Below are positions 27,210 through 37,544 of a DNA stretch of 64,000 bases, piece after piece. The DNA comes from Flavobacterium sp. LC2016-12 (GTDB lineage: Bacteria > Bacteroidota > Bacteroidia > Flavobacteriales > Flavobacteriaceae): positions 62,001 to 126,000 of the forward strand of contig NZ_JADKPT010000002.1 in assembly GCF_015351595.1 (NCBI RefSeq), given 5' to 3'. Position 1 is the first letter of the stretch. Each line of letters begins with the position of its first letter. The notes beneath the pieces are model-generated. The model saw only the letters and a program-made list of their open reading frames with translations. It was not told the origin of the DNA and did no database searches. Made by a program: the position numbers and the translations under genes.

Positions 27210-27974
27210 ATGAAACCACATTTCAAACAAATAGTTATCGTTATATTCTGCATCTTTTTGTTAAGCTGTAGTGCTGAAGACTCTGGCTCTGGCACTGCTG
27301 TTACTCCACCTCCTGTTAAACCTCCAACCACACAGGTTCCAACAACTCCAATAGCACAATCTATCAATTATTTAGCCTTAGGCGACAGTTATACTATTGG
27401 TCAAAGCGTATGCGAAACCTGCCGATATCCTGAACAACTCAAATCAAGTTTACAAACAATTTATCCGGGAACCAATTTTTCTTTAAAAGTAATTGCCACA
27501 ACCGGCTGGACAACTTCGAATTTAATTTCGGCAGTAAATACTCAAAATCCAGAACCAAATTATGACTTGGTTACGTTATTGATTGGAGTTAATAATCAGT
27601 ATCAGCATATGGATTTTTCTGTCTATGAAAAAGAATTTCCACAATTATTAAACAAAGCAATCGCTCTGGCCAAAGGCGATAAAAACAATGTCATTGTACT
27701 CTCCATTCCAGATTATGCCTACACTCCTTTTGCAGCTAATTATGCTTACGAAAACCGAATGAAAATTTCGAATGAGATAGATCAATACAACACTTCTGCT
27801 GAGAGGTACTGTATAAGCAAAGGTGTAACTTTCATTTCTATTACTGATATTACAAGAACAGGCTTAAGCAATACTAGTTTAGTCGCCTCTGATGGCTTAC
27901 ATCCTTCAGAAACAGCTTATAAGATGTTTGTTGACCGTATACTGCCTCAGGTCAAAATGGCTTTACAGAATTGA
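27210..27974 (+). CDS. SGNH/GDSL hydrolase lipoprotein
   Basis: 254 residues. A lipoprotein signal ends in LLSC (Cys20), followed by a Pro/Thr linker (about 32-48). The SGNH hydrolase domain has block I ALGDSYT (nucleophile Ser60), block III LIGVNNQY and block V DGLHPSE with the catalytic Asp/His. Such enzymes are esterases or lipases. Tethering to the periplasmic or outer-membrane face suggests deacylation of an envelope or external substrate, but none can be named. Confidence 0.88.
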   Translation: MKPHFKQIVIVIFCIFLLSCSAEDSGSGTAVTPPPVKPPTTQVPTTPIAQSINYLALGDSYTIGQSVCETCRYPEQLKSSLQTIYPGTNFSLKVIATTGWTTSNLISAVNTQNPEPNYDLVTLLIGVNNQYQHMDFSVYEKEFPQLLNKAIALAKGDKNNVIVLSIPDYAYTPFAANYAYENRMKISNEIDQYNTSAERYCISKGVTFISITDITRTGLSNTSLVASDGLHPSETAYKMFVDRILPQVKMALQN

Positions 27975-28014
27975 GATTTTTTTAAGGAGCAAAAGATCCG
28001 TTTTCAAAAGACCA

Positions 28015-28094
28015 CTCGTCCCGCTATCCACTATCTCTTTTGTGTCCGCAGTGGCGGACACAAAAGGATGCCGTTTCTATCGGGGCTAAACGAG
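28015..28094. repeat. GC-rich hairpin element
   Basis: A perfect 12-bp stem, TTTTGTGTCCGC (28038-28049) and GCGGACACAAAA (28054-28065), closes an AGTG loop. Flanking CTCGT (28015-28019) and ACGAG (28090-28094) can pair as an outer stem. Its GC content stands out from the surroundings. The phrase ATCGGGGCTAAACGAG resembles intergenic elements I have seen in other flavobacterial sequences. It follows the SGNH gene by ~60 bases and could terminate it. Confidence 0.6.
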
Positions 28095-28143
28095 AAGTTT
28101 TAGATTTTCAAGTCGAAACCTCGACGATTGAAATTTAAAAATT

Positions 28144-28151
28144 TACCTTTG
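28144..28151 (+). promoter_or_regulatory. Putative -7 element for the GNAT gene
   Basis: TACCTTTG (TAnnTTTG) lies 34 bases before ATG 28186. The nearest TTG upstream is 13 bases away, shorter than usual. Confidence 0.4.
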
Positions 28152-28185
28152 AAGTATTGATTAATCGATAGAATACAACTCAATA

Positions 28186-28692
28186 ATGGAATTTTTTAAA
28201 ACTACAAAACAAGACATCGATGCTGTTTTCGATATCTACAATGAAGCTACATCCTATCAAAAAACAGTCAATAATAAAAGCTGGAGAGGTTTTGAAAGAG
28301 CACTTATCGAGAAAGAAATAACAGAAAATCGTCATTTTATTATCAAAGAAGGAAATGAAGTTGCCTGCACCTTTGTACTTACTTTTAATGACTTGATTAT
28401 TTGGAAAGAAGCTGCTAAAGATCCTGCAATATACTTACATCGTATTGCAACAAATCCAAAATTCAGAGGACAATCCTATGTCAAAAAAATTGTAGAATGG
28501 GCTAAAACATATGCTAAAGAAAATGGTAAACAATACATTAGACTTGACACTCACAGTGGAAACGAAAGAATAAATAAATATTACACCAGTTGCGGTTTCA
28601 ATTACAAGGGAATCAGCACTATCGAATGGACAAAAGAATTACCTGAACATTATAAAGAAGGTTCTTTTAGTTTGTTTGAGATTAAGCTTTAA
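28186..28692 (+). CDS. GNAT family N-acetyltransferase
   Basis: 168 residues with the GNAT acetyl-CoA site. IYLHRIATNPKFRGQSYVKK (about residues 85-104) is the beta4-alpha3 region with the R/Q-x-x-G-x-G/S-like loop. YIRLDTHSGNERINKYYTSCGF (split over motif B, about 119-140) is the C-terminal part. The acceptor substrate is unknown. It is a single gene flanked by long gaps. Confidence 0.88.
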   Translation: MEFFKTTKQDIDAVFDIYNEATSYQKTVNNKSWRGFERALIEKEITENRHFIIKEGNEVACTFVLTFNDLIIWKEAAKDPAIYLHRIATNPKFRGQSYVKKIVEWAKTYAKENGKQYIRLDTHSGNERINKYYTSCGFNYKGISTIEWTKELPEHYKEGSFSLFEIKL

Positions 28693-29070
28693 GAAATATA
28701 AATTCTCCAATTAAACTTTATAACCTTTTTTCGGGGGCCTATTTTTATACATCTTTAACAAGATCATAAGGTACCTAAGAGAAATAGTACATAACTTCAT
28801 TACAATTTTTATCAAAAATTATAATATTTTGTTACAAAATCCTGATTCCTTTGCTTTTGTAAAATTAATATTTTTACAGCAGCAAAGAATCTGCATTGTT
28901 TAGGGAGCGCTTAAAAATGTGGCCCCGATTGCTTTTCATGTAGCACTTCAAAACTTTTATTCAACGTTTTTTTATTTCAAAAAAGAAAAATATGCCTGTA
29001 AGTTAAGGTATTTGAGACCATTTGGATAATTAATAAATGTAATTACATTTGAAATAAAACACTCCTTACT
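28693..29070. other. Intergenic region before the PUL regulator
   Basis: 378 AT-rich bases with no credible gene. TGCTTTTG near 28855 is a one-mismatch -7 element. A short GC-richer stretch around 28905-28930 has no recognisable content. I see no hairpin worth naming. Confidence 0.4.
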
Positions 29071-31827
29071 TTGAAAGCTAAAACACTCTTTGTAATACTT
29101 TTTAGTATTATTTCATCGCAACTTTTTTCTCAGGAATTGCTTCCTTTTGTAGAAAATTTCGGAAAATCAAATTATCAGGGTGATAACCACATTTGGAGTT
29201 TGACGCAAGGAAATGACGATGCGATGTATTTTGCAAATCATTATTATTTATTGCGCTACGATGGAGTGAAATGGGAGAAAAACATGTTGCCGCATAAAAC
29301 GGTTATTCGATCTATAATGGCCGATGGCAATAAAATTTACTCAGGATCTTATAAAGAATTTGGATATTGGTTTCGAAAGGAAGGAAAAATGCACTATGTC
29401 TCCATTACAAATGGAAAAAAGGTTTTTGATGAAAAGGAAAATGAGGAAATTTGGAAAATTTTTAAGTTTAATAACAAAATTTACTTTCAATCGTTTACAG
29501 GGATTTTCTGGTATGATGGCAAACACATTAAGAAAGTTAAACTACCCTTTCTTATTTCCTATTGTTATACAATAAACAATCAGTTACTTATTGCTGCAGT
29601 AGATAAGGGAGTTTATAAGTTGACCAATGATCATCATATTCAAAAAGTCAAAGGCTGGTCAGCTGTGGAGAACAATGTCATTCACGGTATCGAAAAATAC
29701 CACAACAAAATATATGTCTTTACCAGAAAAAATGGTGTTTTCGTTAATGGAAACGGTATTATGAATTCATGGAATAACCCATTAAACACCATTTTGAAAA
29801 AAGCTAATATAAATGCTGCCCGATTTTTAAAAAGCAATAAATTAGTAATAGGAACAGCACATAAAGGACTTTTTATCGTCGATTTGAATGATGGTTCTTA
29901 TAAAAACATTACTCGAAATAACGGTTTAATAAACAATTCAATTTTGAATTTAACCCTTGACAAAGAAGATGATTTGTGGCTGGGGCTCGATAACGGAATC
30001 TCGCACATTGAAGTCAATTCTCCAATTTCAATTTTTAATGATAACTCCGGAATCTTAGGATCTGTATATTCCGTTGCAAGTACTCCAAAAGGATATTTAA
30101 TGGCTTCCAATCATGGCGTTTTTAAATATGAAGACAAGCAGCTTTCCCTAATTCCTAATTCAGAAGGACAGGCATGGTCTATCAGTAAGATAAATGACAA
30201 ATATATTATTGGCCATGATGAAGGAATATTTGTTTATAAGAATAATGTATTTTCGAAATTACATAACGTACACGGAGCTGGGAATTTAACAAAAAGCAGC
30301 ATTTATAATTCCTACTTGCAAGGAACTTATAGTGGTGTAATGATTTATAATAAAATCAATGATCTTTCTAGTAAGATAGAGGTTAAAAAACTTTTAAATC
30401 CCATTAAACATGTTGCACAAAATAGAAAAAATGAAATATGGGCCGCAGATAAATACAGAGGATTATATCGAATTTTATACAACGATGCTTTCGAAACAAC
30501 AGAAGTTCAAAATATTAGCCAGGCGAATAAAATTACAAATGATTATAGAATAAAAATATTTGAATTTCGACATGAAATGCTTTTTTTGATTCATAATACC
30601 TGGTACACTTTTAATGCAATTACAGGTCAATTAGAAGAAAATGAGTTATTTAATTCTAACTTTAAAAACATTTCAGACATTGTTACTATTGATGAAAGTA
30701 GTTTTATAGTGTTACAGGAGGGGCTTTTATATCATATTTATGCAAATGGAAATAAGTTTGTCTGGAATAGTATCCCTGAGAAATATTACAAAGGAAAAAT
30801 TATTAATGATGATGTATATGTTTTCAATAACAAGGAAAATTATATAGTAAATCTAGACGACGGATTTATTTCTTTGAACATAAAATATGGCAACAGACCC
30901 AATATAAAGGTAAAGATTGAAGCCTTCAATAAGGACAAATTATTAAAAGACAGATCGACGATAAAATTTAATTCTGAATTAAAAATAAATGTAATATCAG
31001 GAAAATACGGAACAGCAAAACAGGATTTATTTTATAAGTTACGTAATGCCAAATCTTTTATCCCAGTAAAAGAAGGAGTGATCCTTTTAAATAACCTCAA
31101 CAGTGGTTCCCACACTATTAGTATTTACGGATATGATGGGCAGAACTATAATACGATTGCCGATTTTAATTTCACTATTGCAAATCCCTGGTATTTTTCT
31201 TTTTGGATGATTTTATTATATCTCATTTCAATAGGCATAATAGTATCTGTTTATTATCGATGGAATAAAATGAAATATATTCAGAAACTGAAATTGAAGG
31301 AAGAAGAATTGAAATACCAGAAGAAAATTCTGGAAATCGAATTACGAGCAGAAAACGAATTAAATATTCAGGAATATGAAAGACATATTCTTGAGCTGGA
31401 ATTACAATCAAAATCATCTCAGGTTGCCGTTAAATCCCTTTCAATCGCAAAACAAAGTGAAATGATTAACAAAGTTCAGGATATTTTGAGTAAGGACATG
31501 GACCTTAATAAAATAAAAAGCGAAATTAAAAAAGCTATAAAAATCAATGCCCTTAATAAACATGAATGGGAAACATTTGAAGCAAACCTGAATCAGATTC
31601 ATAATGAATTTATTATTAATCTGTCTCAGCAATATCAAAATCTGACTCCAAAGGATATTAAACTCTGTATTTATCTGGTAATGAATCTTTCCTCAAAAGA
31701 AATTGCTCCAATGATGAATATCACTTTTAGGGGAGTTGATCTTCATCGCTATCGATTGAGAAAGAAATTAAACCTCTCCTCAGAAGAAAATCTATCCAGG
31801 TTTTTATTATCTGTAAAGAAAAGCTGA
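29071..31827 (+). CDS. Propeller / Y_Y_Y / LuxR-HTH membrane regulator of the PUL
   Basis: 918 residues. A signal peptide (LFVILFSIISSQLFS) is followed by two-component-regulator-type beta-propeller repeats (about 25-590; NGLINNSILNLTLDKEDDLWLG). Then come a Y_Y_Y domain (about 630-705), a membrane segment (about 710-730), a long coiled coil, and a LuxR-type helix-turn-helix at the end (LTPKDIKLCIYLVMNLSSKEI). The start is TTG 29071: an in-frame stop lies 18 bases upstream and no ATG gives the signal peptide. It lacks histidine kinase and receiver domains, so it would sense glycan in the periplasm and bind DNA directly. Position just before susCD suggests it controls this locus. Confidence 0.88.
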   Translation: MKAKTLFVILFSIISSQLFSQELLPFVENFGKSNYQGDNHIWSLTQGNDDAMYFANHYYLLRYDGVKWEKNMLPHKTVIRSIMADGNKIYSGSYKEFGYWFRKEGKMHYVSITNGKKVFDEKENEEIWKIFKFNNKIYFQSFTGIFWYDGKHIKKVKLPFLISYCYTINNQLLIAAVDKGVYKLTNDHHIQKVKGWSAVENNVIHGIEKYHNKIYVFTRKNGVFVNGNGIMNSWNNPLNTILKKANINAARFLKSNKLVIGTAHKGLFIVDLNDGSYKNITRNNGLINNSILNLTLDKEDDLWLGLDNGISHIEVNSPISIFNDNSGILGSVYSVASTPKGYLMASNHGVFKYEDKQLSLIPNSEGQAWSISKINDKYIIGHDEGIFVYKNNVFSKLHNVHGAGNLTKSSIYNSYLQGTYSGVMIYNKINDLSSKIEVKKLLNPIKHVAQNRKNEIWAADKYRGLYRILYNDAFETTEVQNISQANKITNDYRIKIFEFRHEMLFLIHNTWYTFNAITGQLEENELFNSNFKNISDIVTIDESSFIVLQEGLLYHIYANGNKFVWNSIPEKYYKGKIINDDVYVFNNKENYIVNLDDGFISLNIKYGNRPNIKVKIEAFNKDKLLKDRSTIKFNSELKINVISGKYGTAKQDLFYKLRNAKSFIPVKEGVILLNNLNSGSHTISIYGYDGQNYNTIADFNFTIANPWYFSFWMILLYLISIGIIVSVYYRWNKMKYIQKLKLKEEELKYQKKILEIELRAENELNIQEYERHILELELQSKSSQVAVKSLSIAKQSEMINKVQDILSKDMDLNKIKSEIKKAIKINALNKHEWETFEANLNQIHNEFIINLSQQYQNLTPKDIKLCIYLVMNLSSKEIAPMMNITFRGVDLHRYRLRKKLNLSSEENLSRFLLSVKKS

Positions 31828-31877
31828 TTTTTTTACAGATAATTTATTTTTTATATTAATTATTTACGTTTTTAAAT

Positions 31878-31910
31878 CACATCATTCGTACATCATAGGC
31901 GGATGATGTG
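31878..31910. terminator. Weak hairpin between regulator and susC
   Basis: CACATCAT (31878-31885) pairs with ATGATGTG (31903-31910) around a 17-base loop, followed by TTCTTTTATG. It may end the regulator transcript or act in the susC leader. Confidence 0.4.
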
Positions 31911-32058
31911 TTCTTTTATGCCCTTCCCATACCCCGAAAACATTAGGTTTTTTTCGTTTTTTTATTTGTTGATGTACTAATGTAGTATTTCAAAAGTGGA
32001 CACTATGGCTTTCTTATGTATTTACTTTGACCTACTAAACTTTAACAAAATATTAATA

Positions 32059-35055
32059 ATGAGAAATTACATTTTAAGCCTTTTAGCACTCATCGCGCTG
32101 CCGGCATGTATGTCTGGTCAGGTAATCAAAGGAAAAATTATTGACCCAAAAGGATTCGCTATTCCAGGCGTAACTATTTTAGCCATTAATTCAAATACTA
32201 TCACTTATACCGATTTTGATGGAAAATTTATTATAAAAGCCAAAGAAGGTGATGCCCTAAAAATCAGCATGATTGGATTTGATACCGTTTCAATAAATGG
32301 AACCTCAGGTGCTATGACAATCACGTTGCAAGAATCTAAAGACTCTCAACTAAAAGAGGTTGTCGTTATTGGATATGGAGCAGCAAAGAAAAGAGACTTA
32401 ACAGGCTCTATAGTAAAAGTAGAAGGAAAGCTTGTTGCTGACAAACCAAACTCTAATCCCATAGCTTCTATTCAGGGAAAAGTTACCGGTCTTTCAGTTG
32501 TGAATTCCGGGCAGCCAGGAGTAGAGCCCGATGTCAGAATCAGAGGAACTGTAAGTAGATACAATACAAAACCGCTGTATGTAGTTGATGGTATATTTAC
32601 AGATAATATCAATTTTATCAACCCTAATGATATTGAATCCATAGAGGTCTTAAAGGATCCATCATCATTAGCTATTTTTGGTGTGCGTGGTGCAAATGGG
32701 GTTATCATTATTACTTCTAAAAAAGCAAAAGAAGGAAAGATAACCATCAATTATAATACAACACTAGGTGTTAAAACAATCGTTGGAAAACCATCACTTA
32801 CAAACGCTTCACAATTTAAAACCTTATATGATGAACAGCGACAAAATGAAGGTGCCGCACCATATGCTTATTATGATAAATTTACGGGAGACACGGATTG
32901 GATTGATGCAATTTCAAATGATAATGCAACTATAATTACCCATAATATTAGTGTTTCAACGGGAACAGATAAAAATAAATTTTATTTGGGTGCCGGATAT
33001 TTAGAAGACGAAGGTTTAATTGATTATGAAAAATACAAGAAATTTACATTCAATTTAAACAATGAATTACAATTATCAAATGTTATAAAACTGGGTGTAG
33101 GATTTAGTGGTGTTGATGCCAGACCAGCACAATTACACACTTTTGGTTCTGCAATAAACGCTACTCCAATTGTTGAAGCCTTTAATTCTGAGTTAGGTGT
33201 TTATAATCAATTACCAGTTCAAATTGGCGGGGCACAAATTGGCAACCCTTTATTATATGTCAAAGGCACAAAAGGGACGCAATTAAATCGCGAAACCAGA
33301 TTTGTCGGAAATGTATTTGCTGAATTCAAATTATTTGAAGATTTAAAATTCAAAGCAGCTTATTATGCCGATTTAGGTTATAATAAAGGCCGTGGATATA
33401 GTCCGGTATTTAACATTTATGCTGCTGAAACCGATCAGGTTACTAATGCCGGGGGCAGTTCGCAAACTTCTGTAAATCAATACAGCAACAACTATCAAAA
33501 GACACAACAGGATTATTTATTAAGTTATAATAAATCACTAGGAAAACACAGTATAGCTGCAATGGCCGGTTATACACGATATTATTTTGGATATGATTCT
33601 CTTAACGGATCTGTTTCACAATACATAAATGGAGATCAGATTCCTAATGATAAAAGATGGTGGTATTTAAATGTATACCCATACGGCGATCCCTCAACAA
33701 GTAAATCAGGATCAGATCAATATGAAGATGGAACAGTCTCTTATTTGGCCAGAGCATTATATAATTATAACGGAAAGTACATCTTAAATGCCTCTTTCCG
33801 TAGAGATGGTTCTTCTGCTTTTACCGGAAATAACAGATTTGAAAATTTCTGGTCTGTAGGTGGAGCCTGGGAAATCTCAAGAGAAAATTTCATGCAAAAC
33901 CTTGGGATTTTTGACTCATTAAAATTAAAAGGATCTTATGGTAAATTAGGGAATCAATATACTTCTATTCATTATCCTTCTTACCCAAGTTATACAACTG
34001 GTTCATCGGCAGTATTTGGTGAATCATTAGTTCCGGCTTATATTTTATCTTATAGAAATAATCCAAACTTAAAATGGGAAACGATCACTTCTTATGAGGG
34101 TGGATTGGAAATGAGTACACTACAAAACAGATTAAAAATTGAAGCCACTTACTTTAACAAAACAACTGACAACTTATTAACTTTTGTTGATCTGGGCAGC
34201 GAGAGATTTTACACCAATGCCGGAAAAATAGAAAATAAAGGATTTGAATTTTCTGCTTCATGGAATGATAAAATAAGTCCTGATTTTGAATATGCAATAA
34301 GCGGGAATCTAACGACTTTAGAAAACACAGTAAAATCTGTATATCAGGACGGTTTTCAAGTGTCAGAGGGACCTTCTATCCTGACTGCAGGTGCTCCAAT
34401 TGGATCTTTCTACGGATATATTGCTGAAGGAGTGTATCAATCTTATGCTGATATTTTGGGCTCTCCGGCAAGTGCACTTGGTACTTATGGTCCTGGCGAT
34501 TTAAAATATAAAGATGTGAATGGAGACGGAAAAATCACCACAGACGACAGAACAATTATAGGAAATCCAACTCCGGACATCATGTACGGAATTTCTGGAA
34601 GCGTTACGTATAAAAACCTTTCACTTTCTGCAGATTTTCAGGGAGTTTACGGTAATGAGATATGGAGAGACTGGGGCAATGGTTCCACTTTTGCCCAATT
34701 TAACTACAGAACCGACAGGTTGGACAGATGGACAGGTGCAGGTACTTCAAACTGGGAACCAAGATTGAATGATGGTTCAGGATATAACAAGCAAAATTCA
34801 ACTTATATGATTGAGGATGGAAGCTATATCAGATTAAGAAACGTTCAACTGGCCTATAATTTTAATTCTAAATTATTGGACAAAGCGAATATCCAGGGAT
34901 TGAAATTATTTATTAATTCTCAAAATCCTGTAACATGGAAACATAATTCCGGATTTACCCCTGAAGCTGGTGGTTCTCCTATTGCATTTGGAAGAGATTC
35001 GGGAGGATACCCACTTCCTGCTATCACCACATTAGGATTAAATGTTACTTTTTAA
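32059..35055 (+). CDS. SusC/RagA-type TonB-dependent glycan transporter
   Basis: 998 residues. A signal peptide (YILSLLALIALPACMSG) is followed by a carboxypeptidase-D-regulatory-like domain (about 20-100). The SusC signature KEVVVIGYGAAKKRDLTGS marks the TonB box and plug (about 105-230), and a C-terminal 22-strand barrel ends in LNVTF. It imports oligosaccharides released at the surface with its SusD lid. I chose ATG 32059; reading from 31996 would add 21 residues before a normal signal peptide. susD follows 22 bases later. SusE/F-like and enzyme genes come next, the standard PUL order. Confidence 0.95.
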   Translation: MRNYILSLLALIALPACMSGQVIKGKIIDPKGFAIPGVTILAINSNTITYTDFDGKFIIKAKEGDALKISMIGFDTVSINGTSGAMTITLQESKDSQLKEVVVIGYGAAKKRDLTGSIVKVEGKLVADKPNSNPIASIQGKVTGLSVVNSGQPGVEPDVRIRGTVSRYNTKPLYVVDGIFTDNINFINPNDIESIEVLKDPSSLAIFGVRGANGVIIITSKKAKEGKITINYNTTLGVKTIVGKPSLTNASQFKTLYDEQRQNEGAAPYAYYDKFTGDTDWIDAISNDNATIITHNISVSTGTDKNKFYLGAGYLEDEGLIDYEKYKKFTFNLNNELQLSNVIKLGVGFSGVDARPAQLHTFGSAINATPIVEAFNSELGVYNQLPVQIGGAQIGNPLLYVKGTKGTQLNRETRFVGNVFAEFKLFEDLKFKAAYYADLGYNKGRGYSPVFNIYAAETDQVTNAGGSSQTSVNQYSNNYQKTQQDYLLSYNKSLGKHSIAAMAGYTRYYFGYDSLNGSVSQYINGDQIPNDKRWWYLNVYPYGDPSTSKSGSDQYEDGTVSYLARALYNYNGKYILNASFRRDGSSAFTGNNRFENFWSVGGAWEISRENFMQNLGIFDSLKLKGSYGKLGNQYTSIHYPSYPSYTTGSSAVFGESLVPAYILSYRNNPNLKWETITSYEGGLEMSTLQNRLKIEATYFNKTTDNLLTFVDLGSERFYTNAGKIENKGFEFSASWNDKISPDFEYAISGNLTTLENTVKSVYQDGFQVSEGPSILTAGAPIGSFYGYIAEGVYQSYADILGSPASALGTYGPGDLKYKDVNGDGKITTDDRTIIGNPTPDIMYGISGSVTYKNLSLSADFQGVYGNEIWRDWGNGSTFAQFNYRTDRLDRWTGAGTSNWEPRLNDGSGYNKQNSTYMIEDGSYIRLRNVQLAYNFNSKLLDKANIQGLKLFINSQNPVTWKHNSGFTPEAGGSPIAFGRDSGGYPLPAITTLGLNVTF

Positions 35056-35077
35056 TAATAGATAAAAAATACAAAAA

Positions 35078-36535
35078 ATGAAAAAATATAAATTTATTAT
35101 AAAATTATCATTCATAGCAGCTCTTACTTTGCCTATACTACATTCTTGTAATAATGATGATTTTCTTGACATGAAGCCTTTAGGGGTAGCAACAGACGGT
35201 GATCTAGCCGCTGGTGGTTTTGAAGAAAAAGCTTTTGGATTGTATGGAAAAATACGTACCGAAGGAGGTGTTGCAGATTGGAACAGATACTGGTTTCAGA
35301 GTATACGATCAGATGATGCTGCCAAAGGAAGTACACCAACTGATGCATCCACATTAGGAAATGTTATGGATAGTTACCAATACGCTACAACAGAATTTGC
35401 CAGTAACTGGAATGGTCATTTTAGTTTGATCTATGCTTGTAATGATTTGATTGTGGATATCGAGGCTTCAGGCCTAAAAGATGAGGGAACTATTGTAAAT
35501 AGTGCGGAGGCAAAAGCAATTAGAGCATTTGCTTATTTTGATTTACGAAGAGATTATGGTTCTGTACCCATAATTTTGAACAAGATCATAAAACCAAGTG
35601 ATGGTATTAAGGCAAAAAATACAGTTGCCGAAGTAGATGCTCAAATTATTACTGATTTAGAATTTGCAGCTGCAAACTTACCATTAAACTGGCCGGCCTA
35701 TCCGGGTAGAGCTACTAAAGGTTTCGCAAATAGTCTTCTAGCAAAATTGTATTTGTATCAGGGTAATTATGCAAAGGCATTGGCAAAAAGTGAAGAAGTT
35801 ATCGATTCAGGACAATATGCGCTAACATCTTCTTATGAAACTTTGTTTTCAGAAGCTGGTGATAATTCTAAAGAATCCATTTTCGAAGTGCAGTTTTTAA
35901 GACTGGAGACTACTGATTATGCCAATAACTACTGGGAATCACAAGGAGTTCGTGGAACAAGTACCTGGGATTTAGGCTGGGGATTCAATGTACCAACAAC
36001 AGATTTAGTTAATGCTTACGAAACTGGTGATCCCCGTAAAGCGGCAACGATCCTGTTTTCAGGACAAGATGATGGATTTGGAAATACACTTCCGGCAAGT
36101 CCTCCTTTGGCTCAAAAATATTGGAATAAAAAAGCTTACACTACTCCTTCTATACGCGCCAGCTATGGCGTTAATAAGAATTTTTGGAAAAACATTAAAA
36201 TAATACGATATGCAGACGTATTGTTAATAGCTGCAGAAGCAGCTAATGAACTTGGAAATCCTAAAGCGGCTTCTTATTTAGAGAAAGTTCGTGCCAGAGC
36301 AAGAGGAGGAAACAGTGACCTTTTACCTGCTATTACAGGCAGTCAGACTACATTAAGAGCAGCTATCAAACAAGAAAGAAGAGTAGAGTTTGCAATGGAA
36401 GGCGAAAGATTTTACGATTTAGTAAGATGGGGTCAGGCTACATCTGTATTAGGTGGTTTAGGATACCAGGATAAAAACAAATATTATCCAATTCCCCAAA
36501 CAGCAATAGATCAATCCGGTGGTATTTTAATTTAA
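35078..36535 (+). CDS. SusD/RagB-type glycan-binding lipoprotein
   Basis: 485 residues. The lipoprotein signal ends at LHSC (about Cys24). The body is a SusD-like TPR scaffold: AIRAFAYFDLRRDYGSVPII is the typical motif, with NSLLAKLYLYQGNYAKAL and the C-terminal RRVEFAMEGERFYDLVRWGQ signature. It caps the SusC pore and binds the target glycan on the cell surface. Cotranscribed with susC. Confidence 0.95.
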   Translation: MKKYKFIIKLSFIAALTLPILHSCNNDDFLDMKPLGVATDGDLAAGGFEEKAFGLYGKIRTEGGVADWNRYWFQSIRSDDAAKGSTPTDASTLGNVMDSYQYATTEFASNWNGHFSLIYACNDLIVDIEASGLKDEGTIVNSAEAKAIRAFAYFDLRRDYGSVPIILNKIIKPSDGIKAKNTVAEVDAQIITDLEFAAANLPLNWPAYPGRATKGFANSLLAKLYLYQGNYAKALAKSEEVIDSGQYALTSSYETLFSEAGDNSKESIFEVQFLRLETTDYANNYWESQGVRGTSTWDLGWGFNVPTTDLVNAYETGDPRKAATILFSGQDDGFGNTLPASPPLAQKYWNKKAYTTPSIRASYGVNKNFWKNIKIIRYADVLLIAAEAANELGNPKAASYLEKVRARARGGNSDLLPAITGSQTTLRAAIKQERRVEFAMEGERFYDLVRWGQATSVLGGLGYQDKNKYYPIPQTAIDQSGGILI

Positions 36536-36580
36536 AATCCTAATTATTAATCACTATTCAAACTCATAAAAATATATACA

Positions 36581-37402
36581 ATGAAAATTAATAAATCACT
36601 ATTTAGAAAAGCTTTTGCAATAGCGCTTATTTCACTGGCATTTATTGGATGTCAGGAAATGGATACTCCGGCGTTAGGAGACTATCCTACGGATGCCAAT
36701 GCCGTTGGTGGGCCACTAAAATTTTATGTCGCTTTTGATGGCAACACCACTAATCCTTTGATGAATGCTGTAGACAGTATTCGTGCGCAGTTCCCTACAG
36801 ATAATCCATTCGCAGTAATCGATGGCCCTGCAAGTAAAGCAGCCCAGGGCACAGCAGGTAAATTTGTTTCATTTGCTAAACCTAATGATTTTGCTACAAC
36901 GGCAGGCAGTTTTACTATTGCATTTTGGGAAAAACATGATGGTGCTTCAAGTGGTGCTGAATTTGCATTTAGTCTGAAATCTTCAAACGGACATTGGTCC
37001 GGAGGTACTATGTTTTTATTAATGGAAGGTTCTGCTAGTGCTACTGCCGTGAAATTTGTAATTGTAGACAAATATATGGCAGACACCTGGCTTACCTGGG
37101 AAGGCGATTCTAGTGTTTCCGGGCTTTTTGATAATGCATGGCATCATTGTGCTTTTGTTTATGATGCGACCACTTCTGGTCTTACCTTCTATAAAGATGG
37201 TGTTGCAGTGAGTACAAGAACCTGGGGTTCTCATGGTGCTATCAATTTAGACGACTCGAAAATTACATCTTTGAGCATCGGTGGTCCATGTGGTACAGAC
37301 GGCTGGATGTCTTCATGGCTTGGTGGATTAGACCAATTCAGAATGTATTCCACTTCTTTGACTGCTGCTGAAGTAACCACTTTATACAGCAAAAAGAAAT
37401 AA
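36581..37402 (+). CDS. LamG-domain surface lipoprotein (SusE/F position)
   Basis: 273 residues. A lipoprotein signal ends in FIGC (about Cys24). One LamG/concanavalin-like jelly roll fills about 50-270 (FTIAFWEKHDG, WHHCAFVYDATTSGLTFYKDG, GLDQFRMYSTSLTAAEV). LamG folds bind carbohydrate. The position right after susD is where surface glycan-binding proteins usually sit, so I infer a binding role. No catalytic residues are apparent. Confidence 0.85.
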   Translation: MKINKSLFRKAFAIALISLAFIGCQEMDTPALGDYPTDANAVGGPLKFYVAFDGNTTNPLMNAVDSIRAQFPTDNPFAVIDGPASKAAQGTAGKFVSFAKPNDFATTAGSFTIAFWEKHDGASSGAEFAFSLKSSNGHWSGGTMFLLMEGSASATAVKFVIVDKYMADTWLTWEGDSSVSGLFDNAWHHCAFVYDATTSGLTFYKDGVAVSTRTWGSHGAINLDDSKITSLSIGGPCGTDGWMSSWLGGLDQFRMYSTSLTAAEVTTLYSKKK

Positions 37403-37412
37403 TACAGATAAA

Positions 37413-37439
37413 CTTGCCATGGTACTTTTCTATGGCAAG
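37413..37439 (+). terminator. Hairpin between the LamG gene and the glucanase gene
   Basis: CTTGCCAT (37413-37420) pairs with ATGGCAAG (37432-37439), 11-base loop, followed by CTATTTTCC. It may reduce read-through from the highly expressed susCD genes into the enzyme genes. Confidence 0.5.
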
Positions 37440-37544
37440 CTATTTTCCTTATCTATTTCTAAGAATATAAATATGTTTTTCAATACTACTTATTGCTTGT
37501 TTTGCCCCAAACAAAATTGGTACTAATTATAAAAAAATCTAAAA

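Noticed and set aside
27892..28089. 65-codon open frame overlapping the end of the SGNH gene
   Set aside because: It is in another frame of the hydrolase gene and runs through the hairpin element; no domain or start signal.
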